DNA of 61,751 nucleotides from Nitrosospira sp. (GTDB taxonomy: Bacteria; Pseudomonadota; Gammaproteobacteria; Burkholderiales; Nitrosomonadaceae), in NCBI GenBank assembly GCA_013450215.1, contig JACDSH010000004.1, positions 1 through 61,751 of the forward strand, given 5' to 3'. The notes beneath the pieces are model-generated. The model did not search any database and was not told the DNA's origin. It was given only the letters and a program-made list of their open reading frames with translations. The stretch's first letter is position 1. Every line of letters starts with the position of its first letter. The translations under genes were made by a program, and so were the position numbers. Positions 27,712 to 36,365 of the stretch are shown one piece after another.

Positions 27712-29012
27712 TGGGAATGTTCAGTTTCTTCTCCCGTTGGATGGCGTCCGCTGATCGATCTGCCGGGGGTGATTTCTGGTTTGAGCCGGTGTCGGCGCGT
27801 ACTGGTGGCGGCATGCGTGTATCACCGGAGAGCGCGCTGCGCCTCGCAGCGGTCTACGCCTGTGTGCGCATCCTCTCCGAGACCATGGCGTCGCTACCGC
27901 TGGTGATCTACCAGCGCCGCGCCGACGGGGCTAAGGACAAGGTGACCGACCACTGGCTGTATCGCCTGATGGCCAAACGCCCGAACCGGTTTCAGAATCC
28001 GTTCGAATGGCGTGAAATGCTGCAAAGCCACCTGGTCTTGCGGGGCAACGCGTACAACCAAATCATCACCAACCCAAGAGGCGAGGTGGTGGAACTGATG
28101 CCGATCCATCCGGACCGGGTCAAGATCGAATTGCTGCCTTCCGGCGAATACCGCTACCGCGTCACCGACCGCGCAGGCACCGAGGTCCTCATGCCGCGCG
28201 GTGACGTGTGGCACCTGCGGGGACTATCCTCCGATGGGCTGATCGGCATGAGCCCGATTGAGCTCGCCCGCGAGAACCTCGGGATGGCGCTCGCCGCCCA
28301 GGACTACGGTGCACGATTCTTTGCCAACGATGCCAAGCCCACGGGCGGCTGGATTGAGTTTCCCGGCTCGTTCAAGGATTCTGAAGCCAAGAAAGTGTTT
28401 CGCGAGTCCTATCAAAGTGCGCAGTCCGGCACCAACCGTGGCAAGGTGCTGGTGCTGGAGAACGGCATGAAGTTCCACGAGGTCGGCGTCACCAACAAAG
28501 ATGCTCAGTTTTTGGAGCTTCGAAAGTTTCAGATCACCGACATCGCCCGATTGTTCCGGGTCCCGCCGCACATGATCGCGGATCTAGACCGGGCGACCTT
28601 CTCCAATATTGAGCAGCAGAGTCTGGAATTCGTCATGCACACCATGACGCCGTGGGCTGAGCGCTGGGAGGCGAGCATCGAGTCTGAGTTGCTGCTCGAG
28701 AGTGACGACATCGAGATCGAGTTTGATTTCGCCAACCTGATGCGCGGCGATGCGGCCAGCAGATCAAGCTACTACCAAAGCGGAATTCAGAACGGTTGGT
28801 TGACGCGTAATGAGGCGCGTATCGCCGAGAACCTGAACCCCCTCGATGGCCTGGACGCGCCGCTACGGCCACTGAACATGGTCGAAGAAAGTGCGGCGGA
28901 AGATCTTGAAGTTGACGCCGAACAGGCGGAGCCGCCAGCGCGGGATAGCACCGTACCGATGACCGAAACCGAATTAACCCAACCACTGCTCGCCCCCGGG
29001 ACACTCTTATGA
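27711..29012 (+). CDS. Portal protein, HK97 family
   Basis: A 433-residue portal. The N-terminal SALRLAAVYACVRILSETMA and FEWREMLQSHLVLRGNAYNQ, and the middle FRVPPHMIADLDRATFSNIE, are hallmark HK97-portal segments. It forms the dodecameric channel for DNA at the capsid vertex. The C-terminal 50 residues are acidic and low-complexity. Shares one base with terL and overlaps the protease by 4 bases. Confidence 0.93.
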   Translation: MGMFSFFSRWMASADRSAGGDFWFEPVSARTGGGMRVSPESALRLAAVYACVRILSETMASLPLVIYQRRADGAKDKVTDHWLYRLMAKRPNRFQNPFEWREMLQSHLVLRGNAYNQIITNPRGEVVELMPIHPDRVKIELLPSGEYRYRVTDRAGTEVLMPRGDVWHLRGLSSDGLIGMSPIELARENLGMALAAQDYGARFFANDAKPTGGWIEFPGSFKDSEAKKVFRESYQSAQSGTNRGKVLVLENGMKFHEVGVTNKDAQFLELRKFQITDIARLFRVPPHMIADLDRATFSNIEQQSLEFVMHTMTPWAERWEASIESELLLESDDIEIEFDFANLMRGDAASRSSYYQSGIQNGWLTRNEARIAENLNPLDGLDAPLRPLNMVEESAAEDLEVDAEQAEPPARDSTVPMTETELTQPLLAPGTLL

Positions 29013-29932
29013 AAAATCAATTACTGGTCGCCGAGTTCCTGGCGACCCCGTGGGCGATGATGCCCGAGCACCTGAATGTGATGTACGGCGTCATTTCACG
29101 CTGGTCGAGCAACACACCCGCAGGTAATGAGGTGATGCAACGTATTGCGGCTGAGCGCAGTGCGCGTGAGGCGCGGCGTCAGGCCACCCAGGTGAACGCA
29201 GGCGGCATTGCCGTACTGCCGCTCTACGGCATCGTGACCCAGCGCGGCAATATGGTCGAGGATGTTTCCGGCCCGGGCAGTACCAGCACGCAGCAGTTCG
29301 CATTCAGCCTGCGCCAGGCATTGGCGGATGAGAGCGTGAGCCAAATCCTGATCGATATCGACAGCCCTGGTGGCAGTGTGTACGGTGTTGCAGAACTTGC
29401 CGATGAGATTACCAGTGCCCAAGGTCAAAAGCCTGTCATTGCGATTGCCAACAGCTTGGCCGCCTCCGCTGCGTACTGGATTGGCGCTTGTGCTGCCGAG
29501 TTCTACGTGACCCCTGGCGGCGAGGTGGGATCGATTGGCGTGTGGCAGGCGCACCAGGATTACAGCCGCGCCATGGATGATGCCGGCGTTACAACCACGC
29601 TCATCTCGGCGGGTAAGTTCAAAGTCGAGGGGAACCCCTACGCGCCCCTGAGTGAGGAGGCGCATGGCTTTATGCAGTCGCGCGTCGATGACTACTACGC
29701 AGCCTTCACCAAGGCGGTCGCTAAGGGCAGAAATGTACCGGTCGCGCAGGTACGCGACAGCATGGGCCAGGGCCGCGTGTTCGGCGCCGATGCGGCCCTT
29801 TCCAGCCACATGGTCGATGGCGTCGCCACACTGGATGACGTTATCAATAAGATGCGCCGCGCTGTCAGGATCTCATCCAAGCCACGGGCTTCGCGCTTGG
29901 CCATCGCGCAAAAGGAACTGCAAATTCTTTAA
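29009..29932 (+). CDS. Prohead protease, S49/SppA-like
   Basis: A 307-residue ClpP-fold peptidase: ILIDIDSPGGSVYGVAELAD (oxyanion strand), the nucleophile Ser in IANSLAASAAYWIG near residue 150, and the general-base Lys in SAGKFKVEGNPYAPL near 202. It matures the capsid by trimming the delta domain of the major capsid protein. The next co-oriented gene (capsid) is 865 bases away because an antisense gene is inserted between. Confidence 0.9.
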   Translation: MKNQLLVAEFLATPWAMMPEHLNVMYGVISRWSSNTPAGNEVMQRIAAERSAREARRQATQVNAGGIAVLPLYGIVTQRGNMVEDVSGPGSTSTQQFAFSLRQALADESVSQILIDIDSPGGSVYGVAELADEITSAQGQKPVIAIANSLAASAAYWIGACAAEFYVTPGGEVGSIGVWQAHQDYSRAMDDAGVTTTLISAGKFKVEGNPYAPLSEEAHGFMQSRVDDYYAAFTKAVAKGRNVPVAQVRDSMGQGRVFGADAALSSHMVDGVATLDDVINKMRRAVRISSKPRASRLAIAQKELQIL

Positions 29933-29944
29933 AACAGATTTTTA

Positions 29945-30568
29945 TTACCAAGCAGACGGCTTGGTAAAACGTCCATTCGCATCGGATAAGGGACTAGGAA
30001 ACTGTGAGGCAGAGAGCACTCCCTGCCGAATCTGCTTAATAAAATCGATGTGTGGCAACAAAGCTCGACTAGGATTCTTTTGAGGATTAAGGATGCCAAC
30101 CTTTTTACCGAGTTCTTCGCGGACGATTCTTATTGGAGCCAGAAGATCGGAATCATTTGAAATCACGACAGCAATATCAAATCGTCCTAAATGTGCATCA
30201 TGCAGTAAATGGGTTGCCAGATTAACATCAGAACCTTTTTCTTCGGTCTTGATGACCCTTGCATATTGTTGAGGCTGCCCTGTTGGAACTACCAATGGCA
30301 TGAATATCTCATGTGTTAGAAAATGTCCAAGATGAACAGAGACATTTGGCAACGTAGCTAAAGCACGCAGATATAACTGCTGCCTGACGGGCTGGTCCAA
30401 ATCGTTAGGTCTTGCAGAAACCAGGGCGGTAAAATATTTTATTTCACCAATCCTGTTGTTGGGCAGCAGCAAACGACACATCTGGTTTGGATCAACCCAA
30501 CGATGGGGCGTTTTACGTAACGCGCCATAGTAAAAATTAAATCCGTCAATATAGACGTTTGTGATCAT
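29945..30568 (-). CDS. NYN-domain (LabA-like PIN) ribonuclease, antisense moron
   Basis: A 207-residue protein on the minus strand. YIDGFNFYYGAL at the N-terminus (first Asp), KGSDVNLATHLLHDA and VVISNDSDLLAPIRIVREEL are the acidic motifs of the NYN subgroup of PIN-type nucleases, which bind Mg2+ and usually cut RNA. The start at 30568 is weakly supported by GGAATTC. The region has lower GC than its neighbours and sits backwards between the protease and capsid genes, which suggests late acquisition and lysogenic expression. A role in superinfection exclusion is a guess. Confidence 0.82.
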   Translation of the reverse strand: MITNVYIDGFNFYYGALRKTPHRWVDPNQMCRLLLPNNRIGEIKYFTALVSARPNDLDQPVRQQLYLRALATLPNVSVHLGHFLTHEIFMPLVVPTGQPQQYARVIKTEEKGSDVNLATHLLHDAHLGRFDIAVVISNDSDLLAPIRIVREELGKKVGILNPQKNPSRALLPHIDFIKQIRQGVLSASQFPSPLSDANGRFTKPSAW

Positions 30569-30733
30569 TGCGAATTCCAGAAATGCAGAAGCCACCCGAG
30601 GGTGGCTTCGCGCCCGGCTACCGAAGCAACCGGGGGGATGTGCGAATATTATGCATAACAAACCAACCGATTGCAATAGTAATCTGATTTTGTATTTTGT
30701 AGCAAACCCGCGATTCATCGCACCTCAAGTCTG

Positions 30734-30779
30734 ACCGCCCTCGTGGCGGTTTTTTTATACCCGCGTCAGGCGGGTTTTT
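30734..30779 (+). terminator. Two tandem hairpin-T elements upstream of the capsid gene
   Basis: ACCGCC/GGCGGT (30734-30750) followed by seven Ts, then ACCCGC/GCGGGT (30759-30775) followed by five Ts, ending 19 bases before the capsid ATG. The first is an exact copy of the hairpin at 22695. Within a late operon these may tune expression or process mRNA rather than stop all transcription. Confidence 0.6.
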
Positions 30780-30797
30780 CATTTCAGGAGAAATCAA

Positions 30798-32129
30798 ATG
30801 AGTAAACAATTGCGCGAGCTGCAGGCTCGCAAATCCACGCTGATCCAAGAAGCCCGTGCGCTCACCGAGCGCGCGGCCACCGACAACCGCGACATGAGCG
30901 ATGAAGAGGTCAGCGCCTTTGATGCGCTAAAGGCCCGCATTGACTCCGCCTCCGGCGCCATTGACCGCGAATCGAGCCTGATCGCTGAGGAAGCGCAAAT
31001 GGCCATAGGCGCACTGAACCACCCGCGCAACGCGCACATCACGGTGACCGACAACCGTCAGGCCGACCCGATGCACGGCTTCCAATCGGTGGGCGAATTC
31101 ATGCAGGCGGTCTACCAGGCTGACAAGCCCGGCAAGTCCCTCGATGAGCGTCTCCTCATTGGTCGCGATTGGGGTGGTGGCCGTGGTGCGGCAGCCCCAG
31201 GCAGCTTTGCCAACGAGGCCTCGGGCCAAGACGGCGGCTTCATGGTGCCCCCACAGTTCTCGCAGCAGATTTTTCAGCTCTCCCTTGGCGAGGATTCCCT
31301 GTTGCCGATGACCGACAACGTGGAAATCTCCGGTAACAGCATGGCATTCCCCAAAGACGAGACCACGCCCTGGGGCACCAACGGCATCCGCGCCTACTGG
31401 CAGGGTGAGGCCAATGCAGCAATAGCCACCAAACCCGTTCTGGGCCTGGCCACTTTGCGCTTGAAGAAGCTGATGGCGCTGGTGCCCACCACCGACGAGT
31501 TGCTCGATGACGCCAGCGCGCTCACGAGCTACCTGCCGGACAAGGTGGCGACCTCGATGCGCTGGAAGATGAACGAGTCGATTCTGTTCGGTGCTGGCAA
31601 CGGCGTGCCGGTTGGGGCGTTGAGTTCGGGGGCTACCGTAACGGTCGCCAAGGAAACGGGGCAAACCACGCAAACGCTATTTCCCCAGAACCTGGCCAAG
31701 ATGATTGCGCGCCTGCCCTCGGGCTCGTTCGCCAATGCAGTATGGATCGTCAACAACGATGTACTGCCAGCACTCTTTACGCTGACCTTGGGCAATTACC
31801 CGATCTACCTGCCAACAGGTCTGGGAGTCGGCGGCATTCAGATCTCGCCCTACGGCACGCTCTTGGGGCGTCCGGTGTTTGTGTCGCAGCACGCCAATAC
31901 CTTCTCAGCGCAAGGTGACATCTTGCTGGTCGATCTGAAGTACTACCAGACCATCACCAAGTCAGGCGGCATGCAGACAGCCACATCGATGCATCTGTAC
32001 TTCGATGCGGACCTCACGGCGTTTCGCACCACCTTTCGCATGGATGGGCAATCCAAGATCGTCGCGCCCATTTCGCCTGCCAAAGGTAGCGCCACCATGT
32101 CCCCGTTCATTCAACTCGGCGCGCGCTAA
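30798..32129 (+). CDS. Major capsid protein, HK97 fold
   Basis: A 443-residue capsid precursor. Residues 1-95 are the coiled-coil delta (scaffold) domain (KQLRELQARKSTLIQEARAL, ATDNRDMSDEEVSAFDALKA), removed by the S49 protease. The HK97 fold follows, with GSFANEASGQDGGFMVPPQF at the start of the mature part, WKMNESILFGAGNGVPVG and PYGTLLGRPVFVSQHA. AGGAG lies at the usual distance. Confidence 0.94.
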   Translation: MSKQLRELQARKSTLIQEARALTERAATDNRDMSDEEVSAFDALKARIDSASGAIDRESSLIAEEAQMAIGALNHPRNAHITVTDNRQADPMHGFQSVGEFMQAVYQADKPGKSLDERLLIGRDWGGGRGAAAPGSFANEASGQDGGFMVPPQFSQQIFQLSLGEDSLLPMTDNVEISGNSMAFPKDETTPWGTNGIRAYWQGEANAAIATKPVLGLATLRLKKLMALVPTTDELLDDASALTSYLPDKVATSMRWKMNESILFGAGNGVPVGALSSGATVTVAKETGQTTQTLFPQNLAKMIARLPSGSFANAVWIVNNDVLPALFTLTLGNYPIYLPTGLGVGGIQISPYGTLLGRPVFVSQHANTFSAQGDILLVDLKYYQTITKSGGMQTATSMHLYFDADLTAFRTTFRMDGQSKIVAPISPAKGSATMSPFIQLGAR

Positions 32130-32156
32130 AGCGTCCACCACACAAGGAGAAAAACT

Positions 32157-32603
32157 ATGTTTCCAAACTCACAAGCCAGCGAGATGCTCGCCCTCATCGC
32201 TACCCTCGATCCAGCCTCCCAGGCCGCAGGCGCAGTCAGCACCGGCTGGGTGTCGGTGGCCAACCACCTCGGATTTCTGGCGCTGGTGCAAACCGGCGTG
32301 CTGGGCACGGCCGCTACGGTCGACGCCAAACTGCAGCAGGCACTGGACAACGCAGGCACCGGTGCAAAAGACATCACCGGCAAATCCATCACCCAGATCG
32401 TCAAGGCCACGGGTGACAACAAGCAGGCGCTCATCAACATCAAGCCCGAGGAACTGGACACCGTCAATGGTTTCGGTTTTGTGCGGGTCACGGTGACGGT
32501 TGGCGTAGCCGCCAGCATTACCTCAGCGCAACTGATCGGTGTGAATCCGCGCTACGCGCCGGCGGACTCGCAAAACCAGGCGGCCGTGGTGCAGGTCATC
32601 TAA
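32157..32603 (+). CDS. Conserved phage structural protein, possibly head decoration
   Basis: A 148-residue protein directly behind the capsid gene, with an AAGGAG site. Distinctive segments are GTGAKDITGKSITQIVKATG and FVRVTVTVGVAASITSAQLI. Proteins with this pattern follow the capsid gene in many HK97-like prophages. The decoration or stabilising role is inferred from position. Confidence 0.65.
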   Translation: MFPNSQASEMLALIATLDPASQAAGAVSTGWVSVANHLGFLALVQTGVLGTAATVDAKLQQALDNAGTGAKDITGKSITQIVKATGDNKQALINIKPEELDTVNGFGFVRVTVTVGVAASITSAQLIGVNPRYAPADSQNQAAVVQVI

Positions 32604-33179
32604 ATGCCGCTGCAACTCATCACCCCACCCGCAGAGGAACCGGTGTCGATTATTGACGCCAAGCTCCACCTGCGGGTGGACTTTAACGAGGACGACACCT
32701 TGATTGCCTCCTTGATCTCGGCATCTCGGCAAGCCGCTGAGACCCTGACCGGATGCCAGTTCGTGACCGGGCGCTGGAAACTGGTGCTCGATGGGTTCCC
32801 GCGTTGCGTCATCGCGCTGCCTAAATGCCCGGTGCAGTCGGTGCTGACCATCAATTACCTGGACATGAACGCAGTGCTGCAGACCATGCCGGCCTCAACC
32901 TACACGGTGGATACGGCGTGTGAGCCAGCGCGTATCACCCCCGTGTTCGGTCAGTTCTGGCCGCTCGCGCTGCCGCAGATCGGCGCGGTGACGGTCACCT
33001 TCGATGCCGGGTATGGCGCGCCATCTGATGTTCCCGAGGGCATCAAGAGCTGGATCAAACTGCGTGTGGGAAGCCTCTACGCGTACCGCGAGGAAGTCGC
33101 TGTGACGAGCGGCGGTCGTATCGAAACATTGCCCTTCATGGACGGATTGCTCGATCCCTACAAAGTCTCACTCATATGA
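32604..33179 (+). CDS. Head-tail connector, gp6 type
   Basis: A 191-residue protein with the gp6-like connector pattern: EEPVSIIDAKLHLRVDFNED, then LIASLISASRQAAETLTGCQ and a C-terminal IKSWIKLRVGSLYAYREE. It forms the adaptor ring under the portal. Adjacent to the previous stop, and overlaps the next gene by 4 bases. Confidence 0.85.
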   Translation: MPLQLITPPAEEPVSIIDAKLHLRVDFNEDDTLIASLISASRQAAETLTGCQFVTGRWKLVLDGFPRCVIALPKCPVQSVLTINYLDMNAVLQTMPASTYTVDTACEPARITPVFGQFWPLALPQIGAVTVTFDAGYGAPSDVPEGIKSWIKLRVGSLYAYREEVAVTSGGRIETLPFMDGLLDPYKVSLI

Positions 33180-33520
33180 ATTCGCTGCAGGCAGGTCAAT
33201 TGAATCGGCGCATCACGCTGGAGTCCCTGGTGCAGACTAAGGATTCGGAAGGCGGCATGGTCGATAGCTGGTCTGCGGTCGCCACGGTATGGGCCAAAGT
33301 GGACAACCTGTCAGGCAATGATCGCCGCGCCACCAGTCACGGTGGACAGGTTGCAGAAGCCCGCACTGAATTCACTATTCGGCACCGGTCGGGTCTCAAT
33401 GCAAAAATGCGCGTGAACTACGGCGGTAAAAAATACAACATCCGCCACCTCAATGATTTTGCTGAGGAGCATCGCTTCGTGGTGTTGACGTGCGACACCG
33501 GGGTGAATGATGGGCGGTAG
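33176..33520 (+). CDS. Head closure/head-tail adaptor protein
   Basis: A 114-residue protein with the SPP1 gp16/DUF head-closure pattern: QLNRRITLESLVQTKDSEGG, VDSWSAVATVWAKV and a C-terminal GKKYNIRHLNDFAE. It plugs the filled head before tail joining. Overlaps the next gene by 14 bases. Confidence 0.85.
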   Translation: MNSLQAGQLNRRITLESLVQTKDSEGGMVDSWSAVATVWAKVDNLSGNDRRATSHGGQVAEARTEFTIRHRSGLNAKMRVNYGGKKYNIRHLNDFAEEHRFVVLTCDTGVNDGR

Positions 33521-33995
33521 CAGGGTCCTTGGCATAGGCGAGCTGATCCGCTCGTTTGCAACGTTGGCGATCGACATGAAAAAAACCGCCGCCCGACGCA
33601 TTGCGGCAGCAGGTGCCAGTATGTTGCGCCAGGAATCGCGTGTAATCGCGCAAGCCCTCGGCCTGCGCAAGACCGGCGCATTGATCAAGAACATTGTCAT
33701 CAAGCGCGAGCGCAATGTGCCGCCCGGCACCGAGCAATACAACCTGGGCGTGCGACACGGGCGGGACTTGGGCAATGGAAAGAAAGTCACAAAATACTTA
33801 GCGCTCAACAAATCTGGGCGCGTTGTGACCCGGCGGCAGAATGATCCGTTTTACTGGAGTTTTTTGGAATTCACCACGAAACGTCGCACCGGGACGCCCT
33901 TTATTGCAAAAGCACTTGAGAACAAATCCACCGAGGCCATCGCCGCCATGGAAGCGCAGGCGCTGAAAGAGGTTGAGAGGGCTGCCAGCAAATGA
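33507..33995 (+). CDS. HK97 gp10-like tail component
   Basis: A 162-residue protein of the gp10 minor-tail/neck family: a basic N-terminal helix (MKKTAARRIAAAGASMLRQE), a middle GALIKNIVIKRER and a C-terminal FWSFLEFTTKRRTGTPFIAK-type segment (FYWSFLEF...TPFIAKAL). Part of the head-tail joint. Overlaps the following gene by 4 bases. Confidence 0.82.
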   Translation: MMGGSRVLGIGELIRSFATLAIDMKKTAARRIAAAGASMLRQESRVIAQALGLRKTGALIKNIVIKRERNVPPGTEQYNLGVRHGRDLGNGKKVTKYLALNKSGRVVTRRQNDPFYWSFLEFTTKRRTGTPFIAKALENKSTEAIAAMEAQALKEVERAASK

Positions 33996-34339
33996 CCATC
34001 AAATCGCAGGTGCTCACCGCCCTATCTGCCGTGTTGGCGAACACCTGGGCGGTAGATCTACCGGAGCAGCCCACCTGGCCCGCGATCGTATTTGATATCG
34101 ACAGCGAACCGGAACAGAACTGGGTGCAGGACGGCGGCTACGACCAGCACACTGTGGGCGTGGTGATACTGGCCAAAACGCTGGGCGAGATTCCTGTGCT
34201 ACAGACCTCAGTTGATGCAGCGCTGGCGGAAATCCTGGTCTATCTACGCGAAGAAGGCCGCGGGGATGCGGCTTATGAATCAGATCCGAGCGTTTACGCT
34301 TGTTTTTCTAATCATGTAATTCGCACCCGTCGAATCTGA
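33992..34339 (+). CDS. Tail terminator-like protein (DUF3168 type)
   Basis: A 115-residue protein in the slot of the tail terminator. WPAIVFDIDSEPEQNWVQDG and HTVGVVILAKTLGEI resemble the beta-sheet of DUF3168/gpU-like proteins that cap the tail tube. The assignment relies on gene order more than on motifs. Followed by a terminator. Confidence 0.65.
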   Translation: MTIKSQVLTALSAVLANTWAVDLPEQPTWPAIVFDIDSEPEQNWVQDGGYDQHTVGVVILAKTLGEIPVLQTSVDAALAEILVYLREEGRGDAAYESDPSVYACFSNHVIRTRRI

Positions 34340-34360
34340 GCCTGCCGCATCCGACTATCA

Positions 34361-34380
34361 ACCCGCTCAGGCGGGTTTTT
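34361..34380 (+). terminator. Hairpin-T between head-tail and tail genes
   Basis: ACCCGC pairs with GCGGGT around TCAG, followed by six Ts, 14 bases before the next start. Similar in sequence to the second hairpin at 30759. Confidence 0.55.
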
Positions 34381-34395
34381 TATGGAGAAAAAATC

Positions 34396-34593
34396 ATGAG
34401 CAACAAGAAACAGATTCCACCCGTTGCGCCCGGCATCGACGTTGAATTCGCTGATAGCGTGGATGTCCTGAGTGGCGCCGAAGACTCCGACCTGTTGCGC
34501 GCCATCACCACCGATGACCATGCCGGCAAGGGTGGGTCCTACACCTACGACCCCGCTACTGGACAACGCACGCGCAACCAGGATTCAGCGTAA
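34396..34593 (+). CDS. Small tail-region protein, unknown
   Basis: A 65-residue acidic protein (KQIPPVAPGIDVEFADSVDV) located between the tail terminator-like gene and the tube gene. A GGAGAAAAA site precedes it. No motif. It may be a minor virion or assembly protein. Confidence 0.6.
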   Translation: MSNKKQIPPVAPGIDVEFADSVDVLSGAEDSDLLRAITTDDHAGKGGSYTYDPATGQRTRNQDSA

Positions 34594-34633
34594 CCGCTTT
34601 TATTTTCCGATCACAACTTGTCAGGAGTAACCC

Positions 34634-35566
34634 ATGTCAAAAGCATCGCGTAATGTAATCCTGCTCGCAAAAATCCAGCCCGTCGTCGGGACGGATTCTG
34701 TCCCAACCGTCGGGGCCAATGCCATTTTGTGCAGCGAGCCGAAAGTCGATCCGCTCAATGCGCAGATCGTGAAGCGCAACAATGTGCTGGCATGGATGGG
34801 CAACCCCGGTAGTGTCGTGGCCGCCGTACATTCCACCATCGAGTTCGAAGTGGAAATGCAGGGTTCCGGCGTTGCCGGTACACCGCCCAAGTTTGGTCCG
34901 CTGTTACGTGGCTGCGCGTTAGGGGAAACCATCGTGGCAGCCACCAGTGTTGGCTATACGCCGGTCGATACCGCGCACGAATTACTCTCGTTTTATTATT
35001 TCCTTGATGGGATCAAACACGTAATCACTGATGCGAAGGGCACGGTCTCATTCGATCTGAATGCACAAGGCATCCCGGTGATGAAATTCAAATTCTGGGG
35101 CTTTTACTCGACCCCAACAGACCTCACCAATCCTTCCGGAACGGATTACTCCGGATTCAAGGATCCGCTGCCGATCAATAAGGCCAATACCACCGCCTTC
35201 ACCTTGCACGGCATTGCGCTCAAATCCAAATCACAAACACTCGATCTGGCAAATCAGGTGGAGTACGTCAACAAACCTAACTTCGAGGGCATCCAGATCA
35301 CCAACCGCATGCCGGTGGGCAGTGCAGTTTTCGAAGTGGATACGCTTGCCGTGAAAGACTGGTACAGCGTAATCAAGAACGGTACGCTCGGCGCATTGGC
35401 CGTGACACACGGGCTGACTGCTGGCTACATTTCCGGTATTAGCGCTCCCAAAGTGCAATTAACAAACTTATCTTATACCTCCGACCAAGGCATTGCCCAT
35501 TGCAATTCGAGCATGGATTTGCAGGCCAATGCCGGGCGAGATGAACTGGTTGTGACATTCACTTAA
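34634..35566 (+). CDS. Phage tail tube protein
   Basis: A 310-residue major tail protein: N-terminal VILLAKIQPVVGTDSVPTVG, a beta-rich core and repeated strand patterns typical of tail tubes (EFEVEMQGSGVAGTPPKFGP). Placed after the terminator-like gene and ahead of the tail chaperones, as in lambda V. AGGAG is present 8 bases before ATG. Confidence 0.85.
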   Translation: MSKASRNVILLAKIQPVVGTDSVPTVGANAILCSEPKVDPLNAQIVKRNNVLAWMGNPGSVVAAVHSTIEFEVEMQGSGVAGTPPKFGPLLRGCALGETIVAATSVGYTPVDTAHELLSFYYFLDGIKHVITDAKGTVSFDLNAQGIPVMKFKFWGFYSTPTDLTNPSGTDYSGFKDPLPINKANTTAFTLHGIALKSKSQTLDLANQVEYVNKPNFEGIQITNRMPVGSAVFEVDTLAVKDWYSVIKNGTLGALAVTHGLTAGYISGISAPKVQLTNLSYTSDQGIAHCNSSMDLQANAGRDELVVTFT

Positions 35567-35591
35567 ACCGGTTCTGATGCAGCACCCCTTT

Positions 35592-35614
35592 GCCTCGCTC
35601 CTGCGAGGCTTTTT
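35592..35614 (+). terminator. Hairpin-T after the tube gene
   Basis: GCCTCGC (35592-35598) pairs with GCGAGGC (35603-35609), followed by five Ts. It would limit transcription past the highly expressed tube gene into the chaperone and tape-measure genes. Confidence 0.65.
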
Positions 35615-35635
35615 GTTCTATTCGAGGAATCAATC

Positions 35636-35965
35636 ATGACATTTAAAAAATCCGCTAAGCCCACCTTCACCAGCCGCGTGACGGTGAATATGCCCAACGA
35701 CAAAGGCGGACACGACAAGTCGCAATTCGATGCGGTATTCAAGTACATCAGCAACTCCATCGAACTGGAGGAATTGCGCAACCTGTCCGCCCGCGAGGTG
35801 ATGGAACGAGTGTTGCTTGGTTGGAAAGAGTTTGTCGATGAACAGGGTGCGCCGGTTGATTTCAATGAAGCTGAAGTGCAGGCGTTGCTGTCGATCCCGC
35901 AGGCGTTATACGGCTTGATGGAAGCGTTTTGGAGCAACGTCGTCAAGGCATCAATAAAAAACTAG
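35636..35965 (+). CDS. Tail assembly chaperone G
   Basis: A 109-residue protein in the lambda gpG position between tube and tape measure. It is acidic and helical in its second half (ELEELRNLSAREVMERVLLG). The last codons ATA AAA AAC TAG carry a -1 slippery heptamer immediately before the stop, so a fraction of ribosomes should continue into the overlapping DUF1799 frame, giving a gpGT-like fusion of about 242 residues. Confidence 0.8.
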   Translation: MTFKKSAKPTFTSRVTVNMPNDKGGHDKSQFDAVFKYISNSIELEELRNLSAREVMERVLLGWKEFVDEQGAPVDFNEAEVQALLSIPQALYGLMEAFWSNVVKASIKN

Positions 35966-36019
35966 AGGAGGCCGCGCGCTGGTGGGCAGGTGACAGGCAT
36001 GCCTCCGCCGCGCGGCTCC
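35956..36019 (+). promoter_or_regulatory. Programmed -1 frameshift site with downstream stem-loop
   Basis: A_AAA_AAC (35956-35962) lies in the zero frame of gene G directly before TAG. Four bases downstream, GGAG plus CCGCGCG (35967-35978, one bulged G) pairs with CGCGCGGCTCC (36009-36019), giving 11 base pairs. The shift leads from gene G into the DUF1799 frame, which is the -1 frame. Confidence 0.85.
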
Positions 36020-36363
36020 AGCACGGTACTGCCGTCCTCGATGGACTGATTGCCGACAGTGCACAGGAAGATGTAATCGAAGCGGTGCGCGCGCGCATCG
36101 AGCAAGCCGACACGCCGGACGAAGATACTGCCGATGCTTTCGAGGTGTTCTCAGAAAACTGGGACAGCGTCCTATTTTTCCTGCGGGTTGGCACGCAATG
36201 GAATGCAATCGGCGGCATGGAGCGGGTGCATTGGCTGGGCCTGAACTATGCCGGAGTCGAAACGCGCATGCCGAAATCAAAAAAGAAACGCAAAAAGCTG
36301 TGGGATGACCTCCAAATAATGGAGGCCACCGCGCTGGAAGTTCTGAATCGTCAAAAGGATTGA
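35962..36363 (+). CDS. DUF1799 protein, T part of tail chaperone GT
   Basis: The 133-residue extension entered by the frameshift (first residues LEEAARWWAGDRHA). An ATG at 35929 is in frame but has no ribosome site and lies inside gene G. The C-terminal part SVLFFLRVGTQWNAIGGMER, then HWLGLNYAGVETRM, matches DUF1799, a family found at this position in lambda-like tails. The fusion would bind the tape-measure protein during tail assembly. Confidence 0.75.
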   Translation, partial: LEEAARWWAGDRHASAARLQHGTAVLDGLIADSAQEDVIEAVRARIEQADTPDEDTADAFEVFSENWDSVLFFLRVGTQWNAIGGMERVHWLGLNYAGVETRMPKSKKKRKKLWDDLQIMEATALEVLNRQKD

Positions 36364-36365
36364 TC

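Noticed and set aside
35929-35961. Independent ATG start for the DUF1799 gene
   Set aside because: No ribosome site and it lies within gene G; the slippery heptamer and stem-loop explain expression as a fusion.
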